14,111 nt of DNA from Cytophagaceae bacterium (GCA_947464365.1 CANHWS010000056.1:1-14111), one strand, 5' to 3'; positions 1 through 6,157 are shown, counted from the first letter of the stretch. Numbers and translations: made by a program. Notes: generated by a model from the sequence alone, not told the origin.

Positions 1-2
1 CT

Positions 3-134
3 GGCATTTGCAATAGTGGCGGCCAAGATTTTTTGAGGAATTGCTTGACTACCGATTGCTTAGCGCAGCTATATGCAGACCCTAGCCCCTATGGGGTGGA
101 TGATACTTTTGTCGATGGGTATTTAGGCAATTAG
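3..134 (+). CDS. C-terminal fragment of an unidentified protein (5' end outside window)
   Basis: Frame 3 is open from the left edge to a TAG at 132-134, giving 43 residues, while the other two forward frames stop within the first 40 bases. The visible tail has three cysteines (fragment residues 3, 14 and 19) and an acidic, aromatic end containing DPSPYGVDDTF and finishing in GYLGN. The composition looks like real protein rather than noise. I do not recognise the family and 43 residues are too few to assign one. The reading frame runs toward the FKBP lipoprotein gene, whose stop lies 30 bp away on the other strand, so the two genes are convergent and share a short inverted repeat between them. 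Being real is an inference from composition and layout. Confidence 0.5.
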   Translation, partial: GICNSGGQDFLRNCLTTDCLAQLYADPSPYGVDDTFVDGYLGN

Positions 135-148
135 CTGATAGTCAGCTA
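132..148. terminator. Short hairpin between convergent genes
   Basis: TAGCTGA-TAG-TCAGCTA is a perfect 7-bp inverted repeat with a 3-nt loop. It overlaps the stop codon of the left-edge gene and lies 16 bp beyond the stop of the FKBP lipoprotein gene. There is no T-tract on either side, so it is not a canonical Rho-independent terminator. It may still mark the end of both transcripts, but this is a weak call. Confidence 0.25.
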
Positions 149-163
149 CCTGCCCCAAATGTG

Positions 164-1024
164 TTATTGTTTTTTGCTGCCGTAGTTTTTGACGATCTCG
201 ATCTCAAAGATCAGCGGTGTGAAAGGTGGGATCAAGCCCGTACCATCACCGCCATCGCCGTAGGCTTTGTCTGAGGTGACCATGAGGTAACCTTTGTCGC
301 CTTCGCCAAAGTGCAATAGGCCTTTATCCCAGCCTGGTATCACACGGCCTTGGCCAAGGATGACACCGTACGGTCCGCGTTGGCCACTTTCGTCAAAGAT
401 GGTGCCAGCCAATGTGGTGCCTTTGTAAGCAATGGAAACAGAGTCATCAGGCAGGTTGGCCTTGGTGCTTTTCTTCTCAGTGATGGCATACAGGATACCG
501 TCAGCATCTTGTTCTACCTTCAGGCTTTTGGTTGCGGCGAATGCTTTGAGGCTCTCGAGCTGTTTGGTGACGATAGCGCTACGGTCCGCATAGCGATTCT
601 TGACCCGGATGTGGTAGGCCAGTTTGCTGCCAGCAGGTAAGTAGGCTGGGCGATTGGCGGCTGCCTGACCAGCAAACATCGAGTCAGTCGGGATGTAAAA
701 GATAGCGGAGTCACCAGCAGAAAGCAGGACTAGGCCACCCATGAGGTCCATCCTGCGGCTAGGGGCAGTTAAGGTAACGATGTCAGGACCCGTGTTGCGT
801 TGGTAGGTGCTTCCGAGGACAGAATCCTTGTGGTTACGGACGGTGAGGTAAAGCTCGAGGACGTTGCCAACCTTGGCGACGGAGTCATCTTTGTCTTCAA
901 CGATTTTGTATTCGAGACCGTTGGTGGTGGTTTTGTTGTCACCAGACATAAGGCCGGTGGTATCGCAGGCGGTGAAGGCGGCAGCGGCGATCGCTACCAG
1001 CGCCAAGGCAAAAAACTTGCGCAT
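164..1024 (-). CDS. FKBP-type peptidyl-prolyl cis-trans isomerase, lipoprotein, two-domain
   Basis: This 286-aa protein should catalyse cis-trans isomerisation of Xaa-Pro bonds during folding of exported proteins. Residues 1-20 form a lipoprotein signal ending in the lipobox FTAC, so Cys20 is probably lipidated and the protein membrane-anchored in the periplasm. The C-terminal FKBP domain (about 174-279) keeps the usual pocket: Tyr200, Phe210-Asp211, Tyr219, the VIPGW segment with Trp232, Tyr255, Ile265 and Phe273. Residues about 36-143 look like a second, degenerate FKBP fold: the hydrophobic strand pattern and an ending YLPAGSKLAYHIRV are kept, but the FD and GW motifs are gone. It is the last gene of a probable three-gene operon, 96 bp after a paralogue. 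The start is the ATG directly before a basic n-region. Family assignment is firm; the native substrate is unknown. Confidence 0.93.
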   Translation of the reverse strand: MRKFFALALVAIAAAAFTACDTTGLMSGDNKTTTNGLEYKIVEDKDDSVAKVGNVLELYLTVRNHKDSVLGSTYQRNTGPDIVTLTAPSRRMDLMGGLVLLSAGDSAIFYIPTDSMFAGQAAANRPAYLPAGSKLAYHIRVKNRYADRSAIVTKQLESLKAFAATKSLKVEQDADGILYAITEKKSTKANLPDDSVSIAYKGTTLAGTIFDESGQRGPYGVILGQGRVIPGWDKGLLHFGEGDKGYLMVTSDKAYGDGGDGTGLIPPFTPLIFEIEIVKNYGSKKQ

Positions 1025-1120
1025 CAGGAGGTATTAAGTGTGAAACTAAGTGGTCGGACTGCGCAAAAAATGCAACAGGACGGGGTGGTTAAGAATTATT
1101 GTGGATTGGTGGTAAGATAC

Positions 1121-2131
1121 TTACTTGGCAGGCGCAGGTGGTACCGGTGCTGCCGGTGGTGCTGGGGGGGCAGCAGGCTTTAGATCAGTTATCTCGATTT
1201 CGAAAAACAAGGGATCAAAGGGCATGATCTTCGGTGGAGAACCTTGCTCGCCGTAACCCAATTGGTAAGGAATCAGGAGGTAACCTTTGGCCCCTTTGTT
1301 GAACATCTGGAGACCTTCGTCCCAACCTTGGATGACTGAGCGTGTGCCAACAGTAACTGGGTATGGGGAGTTGCGCGGGATAGAGCTATCAAAAATGGTG
1401 TCGTTAAGCAGCTTGCCAGTGTAATGGACTGACGCCACGTCCTTAACTTTTACGTTAGGTCCTGTGCCGGGTTTTGTGATGCCATACATCAGTCCGTTTG
1501 GCAAGGTGATAGGCTTTAGGCCTTTGGCTGTGGCATAGTCCATCAGACGTTTGGTCTGGGCGGCGTCAAAGGCCTCTGCTGACAGGACACTTTCGAGCTG
1601 GACACCGAAGACGACATTGCTGCCTTTCGGGAACATTGGTGGTCGTTGTTCGTCTGGCACACCTTTCATCATCTCGTCAGTCGGGATGGTGATAAGGGCA
1701 GAGTCACCACTGCTCATTTTGCCGAGCTGTTCGTTAAGGTCGTTTGCAAACTGTGGTGCCTGGAGCTTAAACATCACCGATTTCCCTTGGCTACGGCTGG
1801 ACTGCACCACCTTCCCCTGCGGGTCGATGACAGTGATATGGCCTTGTACGATTGAGCCGAGGGCAGCTGCAGTACCGGGTACATTCTTGATAAACTTAAT
1901 AGTACCTCCGCCAGCAGGTGCCTGACCTTCTGCCCCGTGGTTATGGCCAGTGTGGTCGGTATGGCCGCTGTTGTCCTGTGTGGCAGGAGTTTCAGCCGTT
2001 TTGGTGGCTGGTTTTTCGACCTTGGTGGCTTTGGTGGATTTTGATTTCTTGGTTTGTGCCTGTGCATCAAGCGCAAAGACAGAGGCCACAAGGGCGGCAC
2101 CGAGGCTCAGTGCACAAATTTGCTTGTTCAT
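1121..2131 (-). CDS. Exported FKBP-type peptidyl-prolyl cis-trans isomerase with His-rich linker
   Basis: This 336-aa protein has a type I signal peptide (1-25, probable cleavage after AQA) and no lipobox, so it is probably soluble in the periplasm or exported. A Lys/Thr/Pro/Ala-rich linker (about 27-55) is followed by a His cluster, HTDHTGHNHG (57-66), that could bind a metal. Residues about 77-180 resemble a degenerate FKBP domain. The C-terminal domain (about 208-317) is canonical: Tyr237, Phe247-Asp248, Tyr257, the VIQGW segment with Trp270, Tyr293, Ile302 and Phe309. A Pro/Ala tail follows (319-336). Only 9 bp separate its ATG from the stop of the upstream NrnA-type gene, so the two are almost certainly cotranscribed. 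From memory, flavobacterial genomes often carry an NrnA gene beside FKBP proteins including GldI; kinship with GldI is possible but not shown here. Confidence 0.93.
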   Translation of the reverse strand: MNKQICALSLGAALVASVFALDAQAQTKKSKSTKATKVEKPATKTAETPATQDNSGHTDHTGHNHGAEGQAPAGGGTIKFIKNVPGTAAALGSIVQGHITVIDPQGKVVQSSRSQGKSVMFKLQAPQFANDLNEQLGKMSSGDSALITIPTDEMMKGVPDEQRPPMFPKGSNVVFGVQLESVLSAEAFDAAQTKRLMDYATAKGLKPITLPNGLMYGITKPGTGPNVKVKDVASVHYTGKLLNDTIFDSSIPRNSPYPVTVGTRSVIQGWDEGLQMFNKGAKGYLLIPYQLGYGEQGSPPKIMPFDPLFFEIEITDLKPAAPPAPPAAPVPPAPAK

Positions 2132-2140
2132 AAAAGGAGC

Positions 2141-3160
2141 TTAGACGGGTTTAATCAACTCGTCTTGGTATTGGGGGAGTAGATCTATGAAATGCTTAAC
2201 GGTATTGCTGAGGGTATCATTGCTTTTACCACCAGCGGCATTGCGGTGTCCGCCCCCTTCGAAATGGGCACGGGCGAAGTCATTGACCGAAAAGGAGCCA
2301 GTTGACCTAAATGAAATTTTGATGGCCTCTGTGCGGTCCACGATGATGGCTGCCAAACGTACGCCCTCGATGCCGAGCGCATAGTTTACAAATCCTTCGG
2401 TATCGCCAGTTTGGCTGTGGTATTGTTTGAGTTCGTCAGCAGTCAGGACGATGTAGGCAGTTGCATACTCGGGCAGGACAACCATCTTTTGGGATAGTAC
2501 GTAGCCTAATAGGCGTAAACGGTCCTCAGTGCTAGTGTCATAGATGAGCTTGTGGACACGGTGGTTGTCGGCCCCAAGGTCAATGAGCTGGGCGATTACC
2601 TTATGCACCTTGGCAGTGGTGCTTGGGTGGCGGAATGATCCTGTATCGGTCATGATGCCAGCGTAAAGACACTCGGCCATGCCCTTGTCGATTAAGTTCT
2701 CGTAGCCTAGGTCATGGATCAGGTCAAAGATCAGCTCGCAAGTGGCGGCAGCTTTGGTGTCCCAATACATGTAGTCCGCAAAGGACTCTGGCTCGAGGTG
2801 GTGATCAACCATGACCTTTACTGCAGAGCTGGCCCGCACGATGGCTGCCATTTCGTTAATGCGGTTCAGGGCCGAAAAATCCAGACAGCAAATCATTGTC
2901 GCATCCGCGATAAGGGCTTTAGCGAGGGCATTCTTGCTTACGGCATCGAATTGAAGCACATCAGCCTCGCCTTCCATCCATTTGAGGAAGCTCGGGTAGT
3001 CTGAAGGGACGATGACGTTGACCACATGGCCAAGTTTCTTGAGCAGACTAGCCCAACCCAACGAGGAGCCTAAGGCATCAGCGTCAGGCTTGTGGTGTGT
3101 GGTGATAACCACCCGCTGTGGTGTGCTAAGGAGCTGCTTAAAACCTGCTAGGTCGATCAT
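2141..3160 (-). CDS. nrnA: DHH/DHHA1 family phosphoesterase, NrnA-type (oligoribonuclease / pAp phosphatase)
   Basis: A 339-aa cytoplasmic protein of the NrnA family, known to degrade very short RNA and to dephosphorylate 3'-phosphoadenosine 5'-phosphate in a metal-dependent reaction. DHH-domain motifs are in order: THHKPDADALGSSL (His23, Asp26, Asp28), Asp94 in CCLDFSALNRI, the DHH triad Asp119-His120-His121, and Asp172 in GIMTDTGSFR. The C-terminal DHHA1 domain carries the nucleotide-binding EGGGHRNAAGG (301-311). Length matches the family. The frame stays open upstream to 3496, but those extra 112 residues overlap rnhB on the other strand and do not look like this family. I chose the ATG at 3160, which gives the typical beginning MIDLAGFKQLL; the ATG at 3190 is an alternative. 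It is the first gene of the operon with the two FKBP proteins. NrnA is preferred over other DHH enzymes on length and motif spacing. Confidence 0.9.
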   Translation of the reverse strand: MIDLAGFKQLLSTPQRVVITTHHKPDADALGSSLGWASLLKKLGHVVNVIVPSDYPSFLKWMEGEADVLQFDAVSKNALAKALIADATMICCLDFSALNRINEMAAIVRASSAVKVMVDHHLEPESFADYMYWDTKAAATCELIFDLIHDLGYENLIDKGMAECLYAGIMTDTGSFRHPSTTAKVHKVIAQLIDLGADNHRVHKLIYDTSTEDRLRLLGYVLSQKMVVLPEYATAYIVLTADELKQYHSQTGDTEGFVNYALGIEGVRLAAIIVDRTEAIKISFRSTGSFSVNDFARAHFEGGGHRNAAGGKSNDTLSNTVKHFIDLLPQYQDELIKPV

Positions 3161-3211
3161 GGAGTGTTGTGTAACCTGGTCGGGATACATAATTCGGGAA
3201 ACAAAGGTTGC

Positions 3212-3219
3212 CAAAACTA
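3212..3219 (-). promoter_or_regulatory. Candidate -7 promoter box for the nrnA-FKBP operon
   Basis: On the minus strand this reads TAGTTTTG, an exact match to the Bacteroidota -7 consensus TAnnTTTG, about 51 bp before the nrnA ATG. I see no convincing -33 TTTG at the right distance for it. A one-mismatch box, AACCTTTG (3202-3209), does have a TTTG 20 bp upstream (3230-3233), so either could be the real element. Confidence 0.4.
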
Positions 3220-3357
3220 ATGGGATGGGCAAATTTTTTGCCGTCTTGCTGCCCCTGAGGTCCATCCGGCTAGGATAAGTACCAACTAATCTGGCTATGC
3301 ATGACTTGATTGCTGGGCGCAAGATGGTTACAAAGCTGGGATTAGGACCTTCGACAT

Positions 3358-3365
3358 TACATTTG
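3358..3365 (+). promoter_or_regulatory. -7 promoter box immediately upstream of rnhB
   Basis: TACATTTG matches TAnnTTTG exactly and ends 4 nt before the rnhB ATG at 3370. If transcription starts at the usual distance from such a box, the first base would be at or next to the ATG, giving a leaderless mRNA. No clear -33 TTG is seen. If translation instead starts at the TTG at 3391, the mRNA would have a leader of about 21 nt. Confidence 0.55.
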
Positions 3366-3369
3366 CCGA

Positions 3370-4005
3370 ATGTCAGGTTCGCCAACCGCCTTGCTGCCCT
3401 ATTATTCCTCCAACACCATCGAGTGTGGGCTGGATGAAGCTGGCCGTGGATGCATCGCAGGGCCTGTGGTTGCAGCTGCCGTGATTTGGCCCCCAACCCT
3501 GAGCCTACCCTTGCTCAATGACAGCAAACAGCTCACAGAGGCCCAACGTTTCGACCTTGAGCCCCTGATCAAAGCGCAGGCCTTAGCTTGGGCAGTGGCG
3601 GAGGTCTCAGCTGCCGAAATTGATGAGATTAATATCCTGCAAGCAAGTATCAAGGCCATGCACCTAGCCGTTGATCAAATAATGGCGATAGGTACTGGAC
3701 TGGTGCCCGAATTGTTATTGGTAGATGGCAATCGTTTCCGACCTTATCCTTTCTTGAGCCATGTATGTTTGGTCAAAGGCGATGCGCGATTCTTGAGTAT
3801 TGCGGCTGCCTCTGTATTGGCCAAAACCCATCGGGATCGGCTGATGGTGAACTTGGCTGCTGAAAACCCTGGCTATGGCTGGGAGCACAATATGGGTTAC
3901 CCAACGCCGATGCATAAATTGGCAGTGGCGCGATTAGGGTTTACTCCTTATCATCGTCTGACTTTTAGGATGGAAATAGGGAAACGTGTGAAGAAAGCCA
4001 ACTAA
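3370..4005 (+). CDS. rnhB: Ribonuclease HII
   Basis: A 211-aa cytoplasmic endonuclease that cuts the RNA strand of RNA-DNA hybrids, including single ribonucleotides left in DNA. The signature LDEAGRGCIAGPV places the catalytic pair at Asp22-Glu23. Further acidic residues are Asp119 in LLLVDGNRF and Asp156 in the SVLAKTHRDR segment. The DSKQLTEAQR segment (51-60) and GYPTPMHKLAVARLGFTPYHR (about 176-196) are also typical of RNase HII. Length is normal. The first ATG is used here, but the TTG at 3391 would give MLPYYSSNTIECG, which looks more like other Bacteroidota RNase HII beginnings. The gene is divergent from nrnA with 209 bp between starts. A close -7 box lies directly before the ATG. Function is secure. 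Confidence 0.96.
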   Translation: MSGSPTALLPYYSSNTIECGLDEAGRGCIAGPVVAAAVIWPPTLSLPLLNDSKQLTEAQRFDLEPLIKAQALAWAVAEVSAAEIDEINILQASIKAMHLAVDQIMAIGTGLVPELLLVDGNRFRPYPFLSHVCLVKGDARFLSIAAASVLAKTHRDRLMVNLAAENPGYGWEHNMGYPTPMHKLAVARLGFTPYHRLTFRMEIGKRVKKAN

Positions 4006-4030
4006 TAACCCAAGGTGGAATTGAAGTTGT

Positions 4031-4049
4031 ATTATCTGCCTTAGATAAT
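4031..4049 (+). terminator. Weak hairpin 25 nt after rnhB
   Basis: ATTATCT-GCCTT-AGATAAT is a perfect 7-bp inverted repeat with a 5-nt loop just downstream of the rnhB stop. It is AT-rich and no T-tract follows, so it is at best a weak or factor-assisted terminator. Confidence 0.25.
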
Positions 4050-4165
4050 GGCAAGGGAGCCAATAATCATCGAATTAGAGGAGGCGATAGACCGGAATCT
4101 CATCTGTTACTTTGGGTATATACGGCTGGTAGGTATTAATAGGGACTCAAACCCAACGCAATATT

Positions 4166-4885
4166 TTGTTTGTGCATTTTGATTTTTTTTTAGCAGCTTA
4201 CCTTTCGATCCATTTCAAAATCAAGCCCAACTTTATTGTTAGTTCAGTTTCGAAATCACTGGTAGCAATCACCATTTTGATTATGGTAACTGTTGGGTGC
4301 CGCGGCCTACCAAAACTTCAATCTAATCCTTCACGGGAGGTGAAAATCTGGTCTGGTGGTGTCCCAGTGGCACAAAGCTATCCAGATGCGCAACTCAAGG
4401 CTACCATTGCTCGTAAGTTGAAACTTAAATGTGGTCAAGAGACCCAAGTATTCAGCCGTGGGGCGGTGGACTCTGCAACGGTGGGCACCCATCGTTATGT
4501 CTTTGTTGCTGATAGTTTGGTTTATCCGCTCCGTACAGTGGCTCCATACTATCTTGTGGCTGCCAACCTGCCTGATGGTCATCAGTTGCTGCTGAACCAT
4601 GCTGCTTGGTACGGCCCAGGATACAATAGTCATTATTCGTCAACAGGTGCCATAGCGGTTGTGGCAGCAGCGTCAGTTCATCAAAAGGCCAATGTTGGTC
4701 AGTTGGCTACCGTTGGTGTGGCCGCTGGGGTGAGCCTGGGTGTGCTAGATGCCTTCTTTGGCTATGTCCTCAAATGGCCTTATGACAAAGTCTGGTTGGA
4801 CTATAACCCTAAAACCAAAAGTGTGGTTGTGCTTAAGGACAATGCCCAAACCAAACAGCTAATCAAGTTCTTGGGGCTGCGATAA
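4166..4885 (+). CDS. Putative lipoprotein of unknown function, non-ATG start
   Basis: The frame encodes up to 239 residues and I do not recognise the family. The strongest feature is a lipoprotein-like signal: a basic stretch (KIKPN, about 18-22, and Lys30), a hydrophobic core VAITILIMV and the sequence TVGC ending at Cys45. The following region (about 48-150) is mixed and polar, with RYVFVADSLVYPL and APYYLVAANLPDGHQLLLNHAAWYGPG. Two Gly/Ala-rich hydrophobic stretches (about 152-163 and 172-194) could be membrane-associated helices, and a charged tail ends at LIKFLGLR. There is no suitable ATG: candidate starts are TTG at 4166 and GTG at 4172, both giving an unusually long n-region. A run of nine T (4183-4191) lies between these starts and the signal core. 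The gene converges on the DMT transporter with 32 bp between stops. That it is a gene is likely; start and role are open. Confidence 0.72.
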   Translation: MFVHFDFFLAAYLSIHFKIKPNFIVSSVSKSLVAITILIMVTVGCRGLPKLQSNPSREVKIWSGGVPVAQSYPDAQLKATIARKLKLKCGQETQVFSRGAVDSATVGTHRYVFVADSLVYPLRTVAPYYLVAANLPDGHQLLLNHAAWYGPGYNSHYSSTGAIAVVAAASVHQKANVGQLATVGVAAGVSLGVLDAFFGYVLKWPYDKVWLDYNPKTKSVVVLKDNAQTKQLIKFLGLR

Positions 4886-4917
4886 CTTTGGATTTGTAGT
4901 TTATAGCATTTGAGCTT

Positions 4918-5847
4918 TCAATTGGCTGGTGGTTTGTGTCGAACCACTGGCCCATTCTGTTGGCGTTTGATGACCATCACCTTAAGGCGGCGGCGTTTGT
5001 CTTGATCCAACAGGTTGAGCACCACCCCTACGATGACCAATAGCATCCCACATCCTGACACAAGGTCATAACCCTCGTCATAGAAGAAATACCCAATTAC
5101 GAGGGCATAGAATATGCCTAGGTAATTGATGTAGGTAACTTTGTTCAGGGCTTCTTTCTGGATAGCAGAGGTAGCCCATATCTGACCCATTTGGGTGAAA
5201 AGACCCATCGCTATGCCCCAAAGCCATTCCTGACCAACTGGCATACGCCATTCCCATAAACATAACGAGCCTGTAATCGGGGTTGCTAACAATGGGAAGT
5301 AAAGGATGATCACCATGGCATGCTCATGGCCGCTGGCTTTGCGCACAAAGGTATAGGCTAGGCCACTGCAGAGGGCACCAGCTATGCCCATCATAACATC
5401 AAGTGTTGTTAGCCTGACATCAATGCCCTTGACCAACAATACCCCACAAAATGAGACCAGGAAATAGAGCCAACGTTGGGGTTTCATCCTTTCGCCCAAG
5501 ATGAAGTAGGCGCCAATGGCTGTGAAGATAGGGCTGAGGTATTGGATGGTGACGGCGCTAGCCATCGGGATACGCTGGAGGGTATAGAAGTAAAAATAAA
5601 GAGCTCCAATGCCAGCCAGACCTCGCAGGGCAAGCACCATAGGTCGGTGGCCAAAGATCGGTCGCACGCCTGCCTGCCAGAGGTAAGTCATGGTGATGAC
5701 AAGCGAGATCACCGACCGAAAAAAGATCAGCTGGTGGGTAGGCCAATGCCCTAGCTGCTTGACACAGGTGTTAACCCCGAGGTATGCCAAGGTGCTGAGC
5801 AACATCAGGCGCACGCCTGGGCTCAGTTGCGGGATACGATTGAGCAT
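4918..5847 (-). CDS. EamA/DMT-superfamily permease
   Basis: A 309-aa inner-membrane protein with the drug/metabolite transporter layout: about ten hydrophobic segments in two EamA halves (about 13-139 and 151-279). The first half includes the family-typical stretch RGLAGIGALYFYFYTL (75-90), then SAVTIQYLSPIFTAIGAYFILGER (about 97-120), where the Pro and the terminal GER are commonly conserved. The second half repeats the pattern with SAIQKEALNKVTYINYLGIFYALVIGYFFYDE (about 227-258). The end is basic and cytoplasmic (KRRRLKV onward). Substrate cannot be predicted; relatives export metabolites, nucleobase-like compounds or amino acids. The ATG at 5847 lies 4 nt after an exact TAnnTTTG box; GTG at codon 12 or ATG at codon 15 are alternatives. 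The upstream gene polA ends with its own terminator, so this is probably a single-gene transcript. Confidence 0.9.
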   Translation of the reverse strand: MLNRIPQLSPGVRLMLLSTLAYLGVNTCVKQLGHWPTHQLIFFRSVISLVITMTYLWQAGVRPIFGHRPMVLALRGLAGIGALYFYFYTLQRIPMASAVTIQYLSPIFTAIGAYFILGERMKPQRWLYFLVSFCGVLLVKGIDVRLTTLDVMMGIAGALCSGLAYTFVRKASGHEHAMVIILYFPLLATPITGSLCLWEWRMPVGQEWLWGIAMGLFTQMGQIWATSAIQKEALNKVTYINYLGIFYALVIGYFFYDEGYDLVSGCGMLLVIVGVVLNLLDQDKRRRLKVMVIKRQQNGPVVRHKPPAN

Positions 5848-5851
5848 GGGG

Positions 5852-5859
5852 CAAAGATA
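5852..5859 (-). promoter_or_regulatory. -7 promoter box immediately upstream of the DMT permease
   Basis: The minus strand reads TATCTTTG, an exact TAnnTTTG match, followed by CCCC and then the ATG at 5847. Its 4-nt spacing to the start codon is identical to that of the box before rnhB, which suggests a leaderless or near-leaderless transcript. No TTG is seen at the -33 position. Confidence 0.55.
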
Positions 5860-6157
5860 CGGCCTTTAGGGGCGGATTGTGCTCGGTTTTTCGTTAATTT
5901 GGTTGATTGAATCGTGTATAATTGGCCTTTAAATTGTCTGATTAATAATTTGATGTGAAGGCTGTTAATATGCCATATATTTTCATTCGATAGATATAAA
6001 ATATGCCATCTGATAAGTCTTGATATGGAAATTGGGTTAATTATTAACTCGAATCATGATGATTGATTTGATATTTTTGTGGCAATAATTAGTGTCTTTT
6101 ATTTTTGTATTGAAGTCTCGATTTAAATTAATTATAATTATTTTTTATCGAGATCAT
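5860..6157. other. AT-rich intergenic region upstream of the DMT permease
   Basis: No gene is supported here. By my count 5881-6240 holds 99 G/C in 360 bases (about 28%), against roughly 50% in the flanking genes. It contains a 10-bp direct repeat AATATGCCAT (5967-5976 and 6000-6009, 33 bp apart), a near-palindrome GTTAATTATTAAC (6036-6048), and a nested structure in which TCTCGAT (6116-6122) and ATCGAGA (6147-6153) flank the perfect palindrome TAATTATAATTA (6129-6140). All lie upstream of the DMT permease and could be regulatory, or simply relaxed non-coding DNA. Confidence 0.6.
5967..6009. repeat. Pair of 10-bp direct repeats AATATGCCAT
   Basis: Two identical copies (5967-5976 and 6000-6009) start 33 bp apart, close to three helical turns. 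They lie about 110-150 bp upstream of the DMT permease promoter box. A regulator binding pair is possible, but there is no direct evidence for it. Confidence 0.4.

Noticed and set aside
350..640. Plus-strand open frames inside the FKBP, NrnA, polA and beta-helix genes
   Set aside because: They are antisense shadows of well-supported genes, with no domains or promoter signals of their own.
1025..1031. AGGAGG next to the FKBP lipoprotein start, resembling a Shine-Dalgarno site
   Set aside because: The AGGAGG is on the plus strand; on the coding (minus) strand it reads CCTCCT, so it is not a ribosome-binding site for this gene.
1025..1120. Separate promoter or terminator between the two FKBP genes
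   Set aside because: The 96-bp gap shows no TAnnTTTG box on the minus strand and no hairpin with a T-tract, so cotranscription remains the simpler reading.
3161..3496. 112-residue N-terminal extension of the NrnA-type frame
   Set aside because: It overlaps rnhB on the opposite strand, covers the divergent promoter region, and has a basic, low-quality composition unlike the DHH family. The typical family start occurs at 3160.
4048..4182. 44-codon + strand frame (beginning MAREPIIIELEEAIDRN) between rnhB and the lipoprotein gene
   Set aside because: Short, no recognisable family and no promoter box at a sensible distance. Its ATG overlaps a hairpin and its end overlaps the next gene's probable start. 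It could be a small peptide, but nothing here supports that.
6036..6153. Possible insertion-sequence terminal repeats or origin-like elements in the AT-rich gap
   Set aside because: The inverted repeats are short and AT-only or nearly so. There is no transposase remnant, target duplication or DnaA-box cluster.
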